Positions 23,175-31,569 of a stretch of DNA of 54,717 nt are shown piece after piece. The stretch comes from DASUGM01 sp036274055 (GTDB lineage: Bacteria; Acidobacteriota; Vicinamibacteria; Vicinamibacterales; SCN-69-37). The stretch spans positions 1-54,717 of the forward strand of contig DASUGM010000047.1 of assembly GCA_036274055.1 (NCBI GenBank), written 5' to 3'. A model generated the notes under the pieces. That model was not told where the DNA came from. It made no database searches and saw nothing but the letters and a program-made list of their open reading frames with translations. A program made the translations under genes and the position numbers. The number at the start of each line of letters is the position of its first letter. Position 1 is the first letter of the stretch.

Positions 23175-24647
23175 GTGCTGATGATTGCCTCCGAGATGGC
23201 GCCGTTCGCCAAGACCGGAGGTCTCGCCGACGTCGTCGGCGCCTTGCCGGTGTCGCTCGAGCGGCTCGGGCACGACGTCACGGTCGTCATGCCCCGGTAT
23301 CGTGCGGTGACCATCCCGAGCGCTGGCGTCGCGGTCATGTCGCGCCGGCTGACCGTCGGGGCGCGAACCGACGAGGTGCAGTTTCATGTGCTGACCGAGT
23401 CACCGGCGCGGCGAGTGGTCTTCGTCGACATCCCGAGACTCTTCGACCGCGTCGGGCTCTACGAGTACGGCGGCCGTGACTATCCAGACAACGCCGAGCG
23501 GTTCGCGACGCTGTGCGCCGCGGCCTGTGAATATGCGGAGCACTTGAATCCAGCCGGTTCAACGGACGTCGTCCATGCGCATGATTGGCAGGCCGGACTG
23601 GCGCTCGCCTGGCTCCGCTACGATTCGCGGCGCTGGCCTCGCACCAGCCGGGCGGGACGAGTCTTCACGATTCATAACCTCGCCTATCAGGGCGTGTTTC
23701 CGAAGGAGACCGTCCCGGCGATGGGGTTGCCGTGGAACGCGTTCACCGTCGAAGGCGGGGAGTTCTGGGGACAATTCAGCTACCTGAAGACCGGCATCAC
23801 GTCGAGCGATGTCACGACCACGGTCAGTCCGACCTATGCGCGGGAGACCCTGGCCCCGCCCCTGGGTGTCGGCATGGATGGCGTGCTAAAAGCTCGCGGC
23901 GATCGCTACATCGGCATCCTCAACGGCATTGACACTGATGTCTGGAATCCGGCGACCGACCCGCTGATTCCAGCGCGATTCGATCTCGACAATCTGGCGG
24001 GAAAGCGCGAATGCAAGCGGGCGCTGTTGGAGCGGTTCGGACTGCCGGTGGGAGACGACGCGCTCGAGCGGCCGTTGATCGGGCTGGTGTCGCGGTTGGT
24101 TGACCAGAAAGGCCTGCGACTCATTCAAGCGGCAGGCGCCGAGTTGATGGCGCTGGATGCGACCTGGGTCTTCGTCGGCCAGGGCGATCCGCACCACGAA
24201 ACCTTCCTGCGGGCGCTGGCATCACATTATCGAGCGCGGGTCGGCGTGCACATCGGCTTCGACGAGGCGCTGGCGCATCTCGTGGAGGCCGGCGCGGATA
24301 TCTTCCTGATGCCGTCGATTTTCGAGCCGTGCGGGCTCAATCAGATGTACAGCCTTCGCTACGGCACGGTGCCCGTGGTGCACGCGGTCGGGGGTCTCGA
24401 CGACACCATTCAGCCGTATACGTCCCGCGCCCTGCACGCCAACGGGTTCAAATTCAAGCGCTCGACGGGCGAGGAACTGGCGCGCACGATGCGGCAAGCG
24501 GTCCGGCTCTATGACGACAAGAACGCCTGGACCGCGTTGATGCGCGCCGGAATGCAGGCGGATCACTCGTGGGAGAAGTCCGCCAGAGAATATGTCAGAG
24601 TGTATAGACGTGCGCGACGCGACGCTGCCGACAGAGGCGGCGCCTGA
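23175..24647 (+). CDS. glgA: Glycogen (starch) synthase, GT5
   Basis: At 490 residues this is full length for bacterial GlgA, which extends alpha-1,4-glucan from ADP-glucose. Visible are the ADP-glucose site KTGGLADVVGALP near the N-terminus, HDWQAGLA, the C-terminal Rossmann opening IGLVSRLVDQKG, and IFEPCGLNQMYSLRYGT with the catalytic-region glutamate. The GTG at 23175 gives the usual opening (VLMIASEMAPFAKTGG); no ribosome binding site is evident. No other glycogen gene is adjacent. Thioredoxin follows 32 bases downstream, so the genes may be co-transcribed. Confidence 0.93.
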   Translation: MLMIASEMAPFAKTGGLADVVGALPVSLERLGHDVTVVMPRYRAVTIPSAGVAVMSRRLTVGARTDEVQFHVLTESPARRVVFVDIPRLFDRVGLYEYGGRDYPDNAERFATLCAAACEYAEHLNPAGSTDVVHAHDWQAGLALAWLRYDSRRWPRTSRAGRVFTIHNLAYQGVFPKETVPAMGLPWNAFTVEGGEFWGQFSYLKTGITSSDVTTTVSPTYARETLAPPLGVGMDGVLKARGDRYIGILNGIDTDVWNPATDPLIPARFDLDNLAGKRECKRALLERFGLPVGDDALERPLIGLVSRLVDQKGLRLIQAAGAELMALDATWVFVGQGDPHHETFLRALASHYRARVGVHIGFDEALAHLVEAGADIFLMPSIFEPCGLNQMYSLRYGTVPVVHAVGGLDDTIQPYTSRALHANGFKFKRSTGEELARTMRQAVRLYDDKNAWTALMRAGMQADHSWEKSAREYVRVYRRARRDAADRGGA

Positions 24648-24679
24648 CGCGGCGATTGCGGAAAGGGCAGAACAGAGCG

Positions 24680-25012
24680 ATGGCAGCTGAAAACGTGTTG
24701 ACCTACACCGATACCAACTTCGATGCGGACGTGCTCAAGGCCGGGCAGCCGGTGCTGGTGGATTTCTGGGCGGAATGGTGCGGTCCGTGCCGCGCGATGG
24801 AGCCCTCGATCAACGCGCTGGCGACTGATTACGTCGGCAAGGTGTCGGTCGGCAAGTTGAACGTCGACGACAACCCGAGCATCACGATGCGTTACATGGT
24901 GCGCGGCATTCCGACGGTGATGCTGTTCAAGGGCGGCCAGATCGTCGACCAGGTCGTCGGGCTCGTCGACAAGACCGCGCTGAAGCAGATGGTCGACAAA
25001 CACATCGGCTGA
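24680..25012 (+). CDS. trxA: Thioredoxin
   Basis: The 110-residue protein has the active site WCGPC (C34, C37) and the cis-proline loop RGIPTVMLF. It reduces disulfides in the cytoplasm, using electrons from thioredoxin reductase, which is the next gene. The ATG at 24680 gives the normal thioredoxin length; an upstream start would add a non-conserved stretch. A short GATC-rich degenerate repeat separates it from trxB. Confidence 0.95.
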   Translation: MAAENVLTYTDTNFDADVLKAGQPVLVDFWAEWCGPCRAMEPSINALATDYVGKVSVGKLNVDDNPSITMRYMVRGIPTVMLFKGGQIVDQVVGLVDKTALKQMVDKHIG

Positions 25013-25020
25013 CGCCGAAT

Positions 25021-25055
25021 CGGCGATCGCCGATCGAGCGATCGGGCGATGGAGA
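25021..25055. repeat. Short degenerate 7/8-base repeat between trxA and trxB
   Basis: Units read CGGCGAT, CGCCGAT, CGAGCGAT, CGGGCGAT, GGAGAT, with a period of 7 then 8. The last unit supplies the GGAG used to start trxB. It is a weaker relative of the heptad loci and could have arisen by chance in GC-rich DNA. Confidence 0.4.
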
Positions 25056-25059
25056 TCAC

Positions 25060-25992
25060 TTGAACGACGTACGCAAGGTCGTGATCATCGGGTCCGGGCC
25101 GGCCGGACTCACTGCCGCGCTGTATACCGCGCGCGCCAACCTGCACCCTCTCGTCATCGAAGGCCTCGAGGCCGGCGGTCAGCTGATGCTGACCACGGCG
25201 GTCGAGAATTTTCCCGGTTTCCGTGACGGGATCATGGGGCCGGATCTCATGGCGGCGATGCGCGAGCAGGCCGAGCGCTTCGGCGCGGTGATGCGCCGCG
25301 GCAATGTCACCCGGGTCAACCTCTCGGCCTCGCCCTTCGAAATCGTGACCGAGGACGAGGTCGTGCAGGCGCGATCGGTGATCATCTCGACAGGCGCGTC
25401 GGCGAAGCTGCTCGGTCTGCCGTCGGAACGGGCGCTCATGGGCCACGGCGTTTCGACGTGTGCCACCTGCGACGGGTTCTTCTTCCGCGGCAAACCGATC
25501 GCGGTCGTTGGCGGCGGCGACTCCGCCCTGGAAGAAGCGACGTTCCTGACCCGGTTTGCCTCGCACGTCACCGTCATCCACCGCCGCGACACGCTGCGCG
25601 CGTCGAAGATCATGCAGGACAAGGCGTTCGAGAATCCCAAGATTTCCTTCCTCTGGGACACCGACGTCGTCGACGTGCTGGATCCGAAGGACGGCGCCGT
25701 TTCAGGCGTGCGGCTCCGCAATCACAAAACCGACGTCACGCATGACCTGAGGATCGAAGGGTTGTTCGTGGCGATCGGGCACAACCCGAACACCTCGCTC
25801 TTCAAAGGCCAGCTCGAGATGGACGACGCCGGTTACCTGATCACGCGCGACGGGCCGAAGACGAATATTCCCGGCGTCTTTGCCTGCGGTGACGTCCAGG
25901 ATCACGTCTATCGCCAGGCGATCACCGCGGCAGGATCAGGCTGCATGGCGGCGATTGACGCGGAACGGTTTCTCGAGCATCAAGGACACTGA
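25060..25992 (+). CDS. trxB: Thioredoxin reductase
   Basis: The 310-residue flavoprotein has the FAD motif IIGSGPAGLTAA (9-20), the redox-active pair CATC (C134, C137), the NADPH motif VVGGGDSALEEA, and the C-terminal FAD motif GVFACGDVQDHVYRQ. It uses NADPH to reduce thioredoxin, here the product of the preceding gene. The start is TTG with GGAG (25051-25054) 5 bases upstream. Its stop codon lies at the edge of heptad locus C. Confidence 0.95.
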   Translation: MNDVRKVVIIGSGPAGLTAALYTARANLHPLVIEGLEAGGQLMLTTAVENFPGFRDGIMGPDLMAAMREQAERFGAVMRRGNVTRVNLSASPFEIVTEDEVVQARSVIISTGASAKLLGLPSERALMGHGVSTCATCDGFFFRGKPIAVVGGGDSALEEATFLTRFASHVTVIHRRDTLRASKIMQDKAFENPKISFLWDTDVVDVLDPKDGAVSGVRLRNHKTDVTHDLRIEGLFVAIGHNPNTSLFKGQLEMDDAGYLITRDGPKTNIPGVFACGDVQDHVYRQAITAAGSGCMAAIDAERFLEHQGH

Positions 25993-26107
25993 AACTTTGA
26001 ACTTGGAACTCTGAACTTAGAACTTCGGACTGTGCTGAGCTCCTTAGCCAGGGAGTTCAGAGTTCAAAGTTCAGAGTTCAGAGTTCAGAGTTCCAAGTTC
26101 TAAGTTC
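25991..26107. repeat. Heptad repeat, locus C: inverted arms between convergent genes
   Basis: Left units are AACTTTG, AACTTGG, AACTCTG, AACTTAG, AACTTCG. Right units are GAGTTCA, GAGTTCA, AAGTTCA, GAGTTCA, GAGTTCA, GAGTTCC, AAGTTCT. The arms are complementary and can form a hairpin of about 40 bp around a GAGCTCCTTAGCCAGGGAG centre. It fills the whole gap between the convergent trxB and mnmA and includes the mnmA stop codon (26100-26102). A two-way terminator is the simplest role. Confidence 0.75.
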
Positions 26108-27173
26108 CGATCCAGCCGCCTCCGACCACGATCTCTCCGTCGTAGAACACAGCCGCCTGACCAGGTGTGATTGCCATCTGCGCCTCGTCGAAGACGACGT
26201 GGGCGTTGGAGGCGCCGTCGCCGGTGACCGACGCGGGTGCGTCGGTGTGGCGATGGCGGATGCGCGCGGTGATGCGGCGCGGGCCGTCTGGCGGCGCGCC
26301 GGCGATCCAGTTCACGTCCCGCACGGCGAACTCACGTCCACCGAGCTCTTCGCGCGGGCCGACGACGACGCGGCCGGCGTCTGGCTCGAGTTTGAGCACG
26401 TACAGCGGAATCGCCGCGGAGATGCCGAGTCCGCGCCGCTGGCCCACCGTGTAGCGATGAATGCCGGTGTGCCGGCCGAGGACCTTGCCGCTCGAGTCGA
26501 CGACCTCGCCGTCGCGAGCGCCTTCCGGCAAATGGCGGCCTACGAAGCCGGCGGCATCGCCGTCGGGGATGAAGCAGATTTCGTGGCTGTCGGGCTTGTT
26601 CGCGGTGAGCAGCCCGCGGCGCTCTGCATAGGCTCGGACGTCGTGCTTGGTGAGGTGGCCGATCGGAAACATCGCGTGGGCCAGCTGGTCCTGGGTCAGC
26701 GAAAACAGGAAATAGGACTGGTCCTTGTCGCGATCGACGCCACGGCGGAGTTGATAGCGGCGCGAATCCTCGTCGAACGCGACCTGCGCGTAGTGTCCGG
26801 TGGCCACCGCGCCGGCGTCGAAGCCGGCGGCGCGGTCGACCAGAGTGGCGAACTTGAGGTCGCCGTTGCAGTGCACGCACGGGATTGGCGTCCGACCGGC
26901 GGCGTACTCGTCGACGAAATTGCGGACCACGGTCTCGCGGAATTTTTCTTCGAAGTTCAGGATGTAGTGGGGGATCCCGATCGACGCGGCGACCTGCCGG
27001 GCATCGTAGAGGTCGTCGAGGCTGCAGCAGGAACCGAACGACTCGTTCGGATGGCGCTGATCGTAGAGCTGCATCGACAACCCGACCACGTCGTGGCCGG
27101 CGTCGGCGAGCAGGCAGGCGGCGACCGACGAGTCGACACCTCCGGACATTGCCGCCACCACGCGCATCGTCAT
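26100..27173 (-). CDS. mnmA: tRNA-specific 2-thiouridylase
   Basis: The 357-residue enzyme shows the ATP-pyrophosphatase loop SGGVDSS (10-16), the catalytic cysteines C102 in PCVHCNGDLKF and C200 in DSHEICFIPDGD, and the C-terminal GQRRGLGIS. It adds sulfur to U34 of tRNA-Lys, -Glu and -Gln. Its ATG shares one base with the stop of the upstream cysteine desulfurase (TAATG at 27171-27175), so sulfur donor and acceptor are translated in step. An in-frame ATG two codons later is possible. Confidence 0.95.
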   Translation of the reverse strand: MTMRVVAAMSGGVDSSVAACLLADAGHDVVGLSMQLYDQRHPNESFGSCCSLDDLYDARQVAASIGIPHYILNFEEKFRETVVRNFVDEYAAGRTPIPCVHCNGDLKFATLVDRAAGFDAGAVATGHYAQVAFDEDSRRYQLRRGVDRDKDQSYFLFSLTQDQLAHAMFPIGHLTKHDVRAYAERRGLLTANKPDSHEICFIPDGDAAGFVGRHLPEGARDGEVVDSSGKVLGRHTGIHRYTVGQRRGLGISAAIPLYVLKLEPDAGRVVVGPREELGGREFAVRDVNWIAGAPPDGPRRITARIRHRHTDAPASVTGDGASNAHVVFDEAQMAITPGQAAVFYDGEIVVGGGWIGT

Positions 27174-28336
27174 TACCGCAGCGCCGCCGCCGTGCGGCCG
27201 AGTTGGCGGAGTTTGCCGACGAGCGACGGCAGCACGGCAATCACCGCGTCGATCTCGGCGTCGGTGGTGCGCGCGCCGAGGCTGAAACGCAGCGCGTTAC
27301 GGGTGCGGGCGTTGGGCAGCCCCATCGCCTTGAGCACATGCGACGGCTCGAGTGATCCCGATGAGCACGCCGAGCCGGTCGAGACCGCGACGCCTTCGAG
27401 ATCGAGCGCGATCAAGAGCGACTCGGCTTCGACGCCGTCGAAGCTGATATTGGTGGTGTTGGGCACGCGGCGATCGCGATCGCCGTTGATCGCGGTCCCA
27501 GCCACGCTGGTCAGGATGCCGCTCTCCAGCCGATCGCGGCGCGCGGCGACGAGCGGTCCAGCGTCCAGGTGCACGCGCGCGACCCGCGCGGCGGCGCCCA
27601 TCCCGGCGATCGCCGGCACGTTTTCCGTCCCGGCGCGGCGGCTTCGCTCCTGACGACCGCCGGTCATCGTCGCCACCAGGCGGACGCCACGGCGGACCCA
27701 TAGCGCGCCGGCGCCCTTCGGGCCGCCGAACTTGTGGGCGGAGATGGCCAGCAGGTCCGCGCCCAGCTGCCGCGTCGAAACTGGAATCTTGCCCGCCGAT
27801 TGAATCGCATCGGTGTGAAAAACTGCGCCGTGTTCGCGGGCGATCGCCGCCAGCGAGGCGACCGGCTGGATCGCCCCGGTCTCGTTGTTGGCGTGCATGA
27901 CCGAGACGAGTGCCGTCTCGCGCGTGATGACCGCCCGCAACGCGTCAGCGGCCACAATCCCGTCACTCCCGGCGCCAAGGACGGTCAGGCGCCAGCCCTG
28001 CTTCTCCAGCGCCCGGCAGGTGTTGAGCACCGCCTCATGTTCGATGCCCGTCGTGACGATATGACGGCGGCCAGACGGCGCGAGCGCTTCGGCCGCGCCG
28101 CGCAGGGCGAGGTTGTCGGCTTCGGTGCCGCTCCCGGTGAAGACGATCTCGCTCGGATCGGCGTCGATCAGTGATGCAACCGCGCCGCGGGCATCGTCAA
28201 CGATCGCCTTGGCCCGCTGACCGAACGCGTGGACCGACGAGGCGTTGCCGAAGTCAGTGGTCAGAGCAGCGGTCATCGCGTCGATGGCCTCCGGGAGGGG
28301 CGGCGTCGTCGCGTTGTAGTCGAGGTAAATCCTCAC
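27173..28336 (-). CDS. iscS: Cysteine desulfurase (IscS/NifS type)
   Basis: The 387-residue PLP enzyme has the N-terminal IYLDYNATTPP, the cofactor lysine K202 in SAHKFGGPKG and the persulfide cysteine C324 in STGSACSSGS (group I style loop). It releases sulfur from cysteine for tRNA thiolation and possibly Fe-S clusters. The GTG at 28336 is chosen because homologous sequence begins there; AAAGG lies 9 bases upstream. A longer frame to 28555 would run through the bactofilin promoter and is not credible. It is coupled to mnmA. Confidence 0.93.
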   Translation of the reverse strand: MRIYLDYNATTPPLPEAIDAMTAALTTDFGNASSVHAFGQRAKAIVDDARGAVASLIDADPSEIVFTGSGTEADNLALRGAAEALAPSGRRHIVTTGIEHEAVLNTCRALEKQGWRLTVLGAGSDGIVAADALRAVITRETALVSVMHANNETGAIQPVASLAAIAREHGAVFHTDAIQSAGKIPVSTRQLGADLLAISAHKFGGPKGAGALWVRRGVRLVATMTGGRQERSRRAGTENVPAIAGMGAAARVARVHLDAGPLVAARRDRLESGILTSVAGTAINGDRDRRVPNTTNISFDGVEAESLLIALDLEGVAVSTGSACSSGSLEPSHVLKAMGLPNARTRNALRFSLGARTTDAEIDAVIAVLPSLVGKLRQLGRTAAALR

Positions 28337-28366
28337 CGTACGGGCCTTTAGACATGGTACACCCGC

Positions 28367-28395
28367 TAGACAGCACTCGTCCGGACTCATATACT
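28367..28395 (+). promoter_or_regulatory. Strong promoter for the bactofilin gene
   Basis: TAGACA (28367-28372), a 17-base spacer and TATACT (28390-28395) match the sigma-70 consensus at 5 of 6 positions each. Transcription would begin near 28402, leaving a leader of about 78 bases that holds a GGCCCA/TGGGCC hairpin, a CTCCAAGGAG palindrome and a run of eight T before the GGAG site. Confidence 0.6.
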
Positions 28396-28479
28396 GGCTG
28401 CGCCTGACTCCCACGGTTGGCCCAGTGCGTTTGGGCCGGCTGCCTCCAAGGAGTTTGCGTTTTTTTTGGAGATCACCAC

Positions 28480-29025
28480 ATGTGGAAGCGCGACGAGGCT
28501 GTACGGCCTCCTCAACCGACGGCGGCCCCGACGCCATCACACGTGCCGGAGGCAAGCCCGGTGCGTACTGAACCGACCCGGCAGCATCAAGAGAGGGACA
28601 TGGTGAACATCGGCAAGAGCGTCATCATCAAAGGTGAATTGAGCGGCAGCGAGGATCTGACGATCGAAGGTCAGGTCGAAGGCAAGATCGAACTTCGCCA
28701 GAACGTTCTCACCATCGGCCCCAACGGCAAGATCAAAGCCCAGGTCTTCGCGAAGACCGTCGTCGTCCAGGGCGAAGTCACCGGCAACATCACCGCCACC
28801 GAGCGCGTCGACATTCGTGACGCGGGATCCGTGGACGGCGATCTGTCGGCGCCGCGCGTGGCGATCGCGGACGGCGCGCACTTCCGCGGCGCGATCGACA
28901 TGCAGAAGGGCGGCGTCGCGAAGGCCGCCGGCGACAGCAAAGCCGCCGACGTGAAACCGGCCACGCCGCCGGCGCCGGCGCCCGCGTCGACGCCGGCCGT
29001 AGCTGCCACCCCGGGCGTGCGGTAA
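28480..29025 (+). CDS. Bactofilin-like cytoskeletal protein
   Basis: The 181-residue protein has a disordered N-terminus rich in Pro/Thr, a bactofilin beta-helix at about 40-135 (VNIGKSVIIKGELSGSEDLT; GQVEGKIEL; VVVQGEVTGNITATERVDI), and a Pro/Ala-rich tail. Bactofilins polymerise without nucleotide into filaments that localise wall enzymes and other proteins. The ATG is preceded by GGAG at 9 bases. The next gene follows after 45 bases on the same strand. Confidence 0.9.
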   Translation: MWKRDEAVRPPQPTAAPTPSHVPEASPVRTEPTRQHQERDMVNIGKSVIIKGELSGSEDLTIEGQVEGKIELRQNVLTIGPNGKIKAQVFAKTVVVQGEVTGNITATERVDIRDAGSVDGDLSAPRVAIADGAHFRGAIDMQKGGVAKAAGDSKAADVKPATPPAPAPASTPAVAATPGVR

Positions 29026-29070
29026 GCACTCGCGCCGCGGCTGATCGCTGCTGCGGCGGCAGAGGTCCGG

Positions 29071-29715
29071 GTGTCTGGTCTGTTCAAGTGGGGCCGGAAA
29101 GAAGACGCGCCGCCAGCGGCGCCGTCACCGCCTCCGACGGCGACGTCGGGGACGGTGACGACGTCGAAGGTGCTGCCTCGCGTGCTCGCGGCCTTGCAGC
29201 AGCAGACCGACCCGGTGCTCGTCGATCTGGGGCCGGTCGTCGGCGCGAACATTTCGTTTTTCGGCGAGCGGCTGTCGTGCAAGATTCACGTCGAAGATCT
29301 CTACCAGGTCATCGAGGCCCACGCGAAGGCGGGATCCACCGAAGGACTGGATCAGGCGATCGACGGCATGCTGGGCTTCGCGCCCGGTTCGGTCGACGGT
29401 ATTTTGTGCTGGGACCTGTTCGACTATCTCAGCAAGACTTCCGGACAGTTGCTGGCGGGCCGGCTGGCGCGGCTGCTGAAAAAGGGCGGCGTGCTCTACG
29501 GCTTCTTCGGCACGACCCCGGCAGAGTTGACGAACTACACGCGCTACGTCGTGGAAGCTGAAGACACGCTGCGGCAGCGCACGACGCCGGCGACACCGGT
29601 GAAGCGAACGGTGCTGGTGACGCGGGACATCAACCGGATGTTCGACGGTCTGGTCGTCGCCGAGTCGGTGCTGCTGAAAACGAGTGCGCGCGAAACGCTG
29701 TTCCGCAAGCCGTAA
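29071..29715 (+). CDS. Class I methyltransferase-like protein
   Basis: The 214-residue protein starts with a Pro/Ala/Thr-rich region (to about 30), then a fold resembling class I SAM methyltransferases: VLVDLGPVVGANISFF as motif I, an acidic residue in CKIHVEDLYQ, GILCWDLFDYLSK as motif IV, and LLKKGGVLYGFFG. Motif I lacks the usual GxGxG, so SAM binding is unproven. Function unknown. Start is GTG with AGAGG upstream. It probably shares the bactofilin transcript and is followed by a strong hairpin. Confidence 0.65.
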   Translation: MSGLFKWGRKEDAPPAAPSPPPTATSGTVTTSKVLPRVLAALQQQTDPVLVDLGPVVGANISFFGERLSCKIHVEDLYQVIEAHAKAGSTEGLDQAIDGMLGFAPGSVDGILCWDLFDYLSKTSGQLLAGRLARLLKKGGVLYGFFGTTPAELTNYTRYVVEAEDTLRQRTTPATPVKRTVLVTRDINRMFDGLVVAESVLLKTSARETLFRKP

Positions 29716-29730
29716 TATCTTCTTCGGGAC

Positions 29731-29784
29731 GACCTCGGGTGTCGTTCTTACAGCTGAGTAAGAGCGACACCCGAGGTCATTTTT
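29731..29784 (+). terminator. Strong hairpin with T-tract that also pairs with the next gene's ribosome binding site
   Basis: A 21-bp stem is formed by 29731-29751 (GACCTCGGGTGTCG and onward) and 29758-29778, with one G-T wobble and a 6-base loop AGCTGA, followed by ATTTTT. This is a textbook intrinsic terminator shape. The following ATG (29785) comes directly after the T-tract, and the only ribosome binding site, GAGG (29773-29776), lies in the right arm paired with CCTC. The element can therefore both stop transcription and hide translation initiation of the seven-gene unit behind it. Confidence 0.8.
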
Positions 29785-30582
29785 ATGGCCAAGACGATCA
29801 TCGCAATTCTCACTGATTTCGGCGCGCGCGATCACTACGCGGGCGTGATGAAGGGCGTCGTCCTCGGTATCAATCCGGATGTCACGCTCGTCGATCTCTC
29901 GAACGACTTGCCGGCGCACGACATTCCGTTTGCCGCGCACGAACTCGCGGCGACTTACAAGTACTTTCCGAGCGGCACGATCTTCCTGGTCGTCGTCGAT
30001 CCGGGGGTCGGGTCGGCGCGGCGCGGGCTGGCGGCGGAAGTGGGTGAGTGGCGCTTCGTCGCGCCGGACAACGGCGTGCTGACCGGCGTGTTTCACGAGG
30101 CGTCGCCAAAAAAGGTCGTCGAGCTGACCGAGCGCCGCTACGCCCGGCCGACGGTGAGCCGGACGTTCGAGGGGCGCGATCGCTTCGCCCCGGCGGCGGC
30201 CTGGCTGTCGAAGGGCGTCCACCTGAGTGCCTTCGGACGGCCGGTGACGGACTATCATCTGCTCGACCTGCCGAAGCCGGTCCTCGACGGGGCGACGCTG
30301 CGGGGGACCGTGGTGCGCATCGACCGGTTCGGTAACGTCGTCACCAATCTCGATCGCCGTTCGTGCGAGCGTCTCGCCGACGGTGGTGGCGGCGTTCAAT
30401 TGACGGTGCGGGACCATTCGATCGCGCGGATCGTTTCGACCTACTCGGACATCCCGGCGGGCGATCTGGCGGCGTTGTTTGGGAGCACTGACACTCTCGA
30501 GGTCGCCGCGCAGGCAACCAGCGCGGCGGAACGGCTCGGGGTCGCCGTTGGGGATCCCGTTGAGCTGAAAAGGACTCTCTGA
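29785..30582 (+). CDS. SAM hydroxide adenosyltransferase (SAM hydrolase, DUF62 family)
   Basis: The 265-residue protein opens with IIAILTDFGARDHYAGVMKG and contains LVVVDPGVGSARRGLAAEV and FVAPDNGVLTGV, the hallmark segments of the fluorinase/chlorinase-related family. Non-halogenating members hydrolyse S-adenosylmethionine to adenosine and methionine. It is the first gene of a tightly packed unit with glpX, MFS, tsaC, hflX, the TPR lipoprotein and pgsA. A hairpin blocks its ribosome binding site, so its expression may be conditional. glpX follows after 3 bases. Confidence 0.9.
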   Translation: MAKTIIAILTDFGARDHYAGVMKGVVLGINPDVTLVDLSNDLPAHDIPFAAHELAATYKYFPSGTIFLVVVDPGVGSARRGLAAEVGEWRFVAPDNGVLTGVFHEASPKKVVELTERRYARPTVSRTFEGRDRFAPAAAWLSKGVHLSAFGRPVTDYHLLDLPKPVLDGATLRGTVVRIDRFGNVVTNLDRRSCERLADGGGGVQLTVRDHSIARIVSTYSDIPAGDLAALFGSTDTLEVAAQATSAAERLGVAVGDPVELKRTL

Positions 30583-30585
30583 CCC

Positions 30586-31569
30586 ATGGCCATCGATCTC
30601 TCACTGGAGTTGCTTCGCGTCGTCGAGCAGGCGGCGATCGCCTGCGCGCACACGATGGGGCAGGGCGATCGCCACGGGTCGGATCGGGTCGCGGTCGAAG
30701 CGATGCGCAAGACCCTGGATGAGATCCCGATCGACGGCACCATCGTCATCGGCGAGGGCGAACGTGACGAAGCGCCGATGCTCTATATCGGCGAGCGCGT
30801 CGGCCAGGCGGCGCATGGCGTGCCCGATCTGCCGCAGGTCGACATCGCCGTCGATCCGCTCGAGGGCACCAACCTGTGCGCGACCGGCGCGCCGAACGCG
30901 ATCGCGGTGCTCGCCGCCGCGACCAAGGGCGGGCTGCTGCACGCGCCGGATCTCTACATGGAGAAGCTGGTCGTCGGGCCGCGGGCGCGGCACGCGGTCA
31001 GCCTCGACCGCCCGGTGAAGCAGAACCTCAAGTCGATCGCCAAGGCGCTCGATCGCAAGGTCGAAGATCTCGTCGTCATGGTGCTCGAGCGCGACCGTCA
31101 CGAGAAGCTGATCGCCGAAATTCGCGCCGCCGGCGCCCGCATCCGGCTGATCGGCGACGGCGACCTTTCCGCCGGCATCGCCGCGGCCGTCGAGGGATCC
31201 GGCGTGCACGCGGTGATGGGCACGGGCGGCGCGCCGGAAGGCGTGCTGACCGCCGCGGCCATGCGATGCCTGGGCGGTGAGATTTACGCGCGGCTCGTGA
31301 TCACGAAACCCGAGCACGAGGAGCGGTCGCGCGCCATGGGGATCACCGACTTCAAGCGGATCTACTCGTCGGCCGACCTGGCGTCGGGCAGCTCGATCAC
31401 CTTCGTCGCGACCGGCGTCACCGACGGCGCGCTGATGAAGGGCGTCCGTTTCTTCGGTCACGGCATCCGCACCAGCTCGGTCGTCATGCAGAACGAGCCG
31501 CACCAGATTCGCTTCATCGACACGATTCACGTCCACCGGACGGATGACGACCTCCGGATCAGATTCTGA
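30586..31569 (+). CDS. glpX: Fructose-1,6-bisphosphatase, class II
   Basis: The 327-residue protein has the GlpX signature segments GEGERDEAPMLYIGE (metal-binding acidic residues), VDPLEGTNLCA and GTGGAPEGVLTAAA. It removes the 1-phosphate of fructose-1,6-bisphosphate in gluconeogenesis. It lies 3 bases after the SAM hydrolase and overlaps the MFS gene by 26 bases. Confidence 0.95.
   Translation: MAIDLSLELLRVVEQAAIACAHTMGQGDRHGSDRVAVEAMRKTLDEIPIDGTIVIGEGERDEAPMLYIGERVGQAAHGVPDLPQVDIAVDPLEGTNLCATGAPNAIAVLAAATKGGLLHAPDLYMEKLVVGPRARHAVSLDRPVKQNLKSIAKALDRKVEDLVVMVLERDRHEKLIAEIRAAGARIRLIGDGDLSAGIAAAVEGSGVHAVMGTGGAPEGVLTAAAMRCLGGEIYARLVITKPEHEERSRAMGITDFKRIYSSADLASGSSITFVATGVTDGALMKGVRFFGHGIRTSSVVMQNEPHQIRFIDTIHVHRTDDDLRIRF

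Noticed and set aside
19841..26107. CRISPR arrays at the repeat loci
   Set aside because: Units are 7 bases with no spacers, repeats are inverted, and no cas gene is present.
27173..28555. A longer N-terminus for the cysteine desulfurase, up to 28555
   Set aside because: The extra 73 residues lie over the bactofilin promoter and leader and do not resemble a desulfurase; GTG at 28336 starts the conserved region.
29716..29784. A SAM riboswitch before the SAM hydrolase
   Set aside because: Only one simple hairpin is present; the space is too short for any known SAM aptamer and no pseudoknot or kink-turn sequence is seen.
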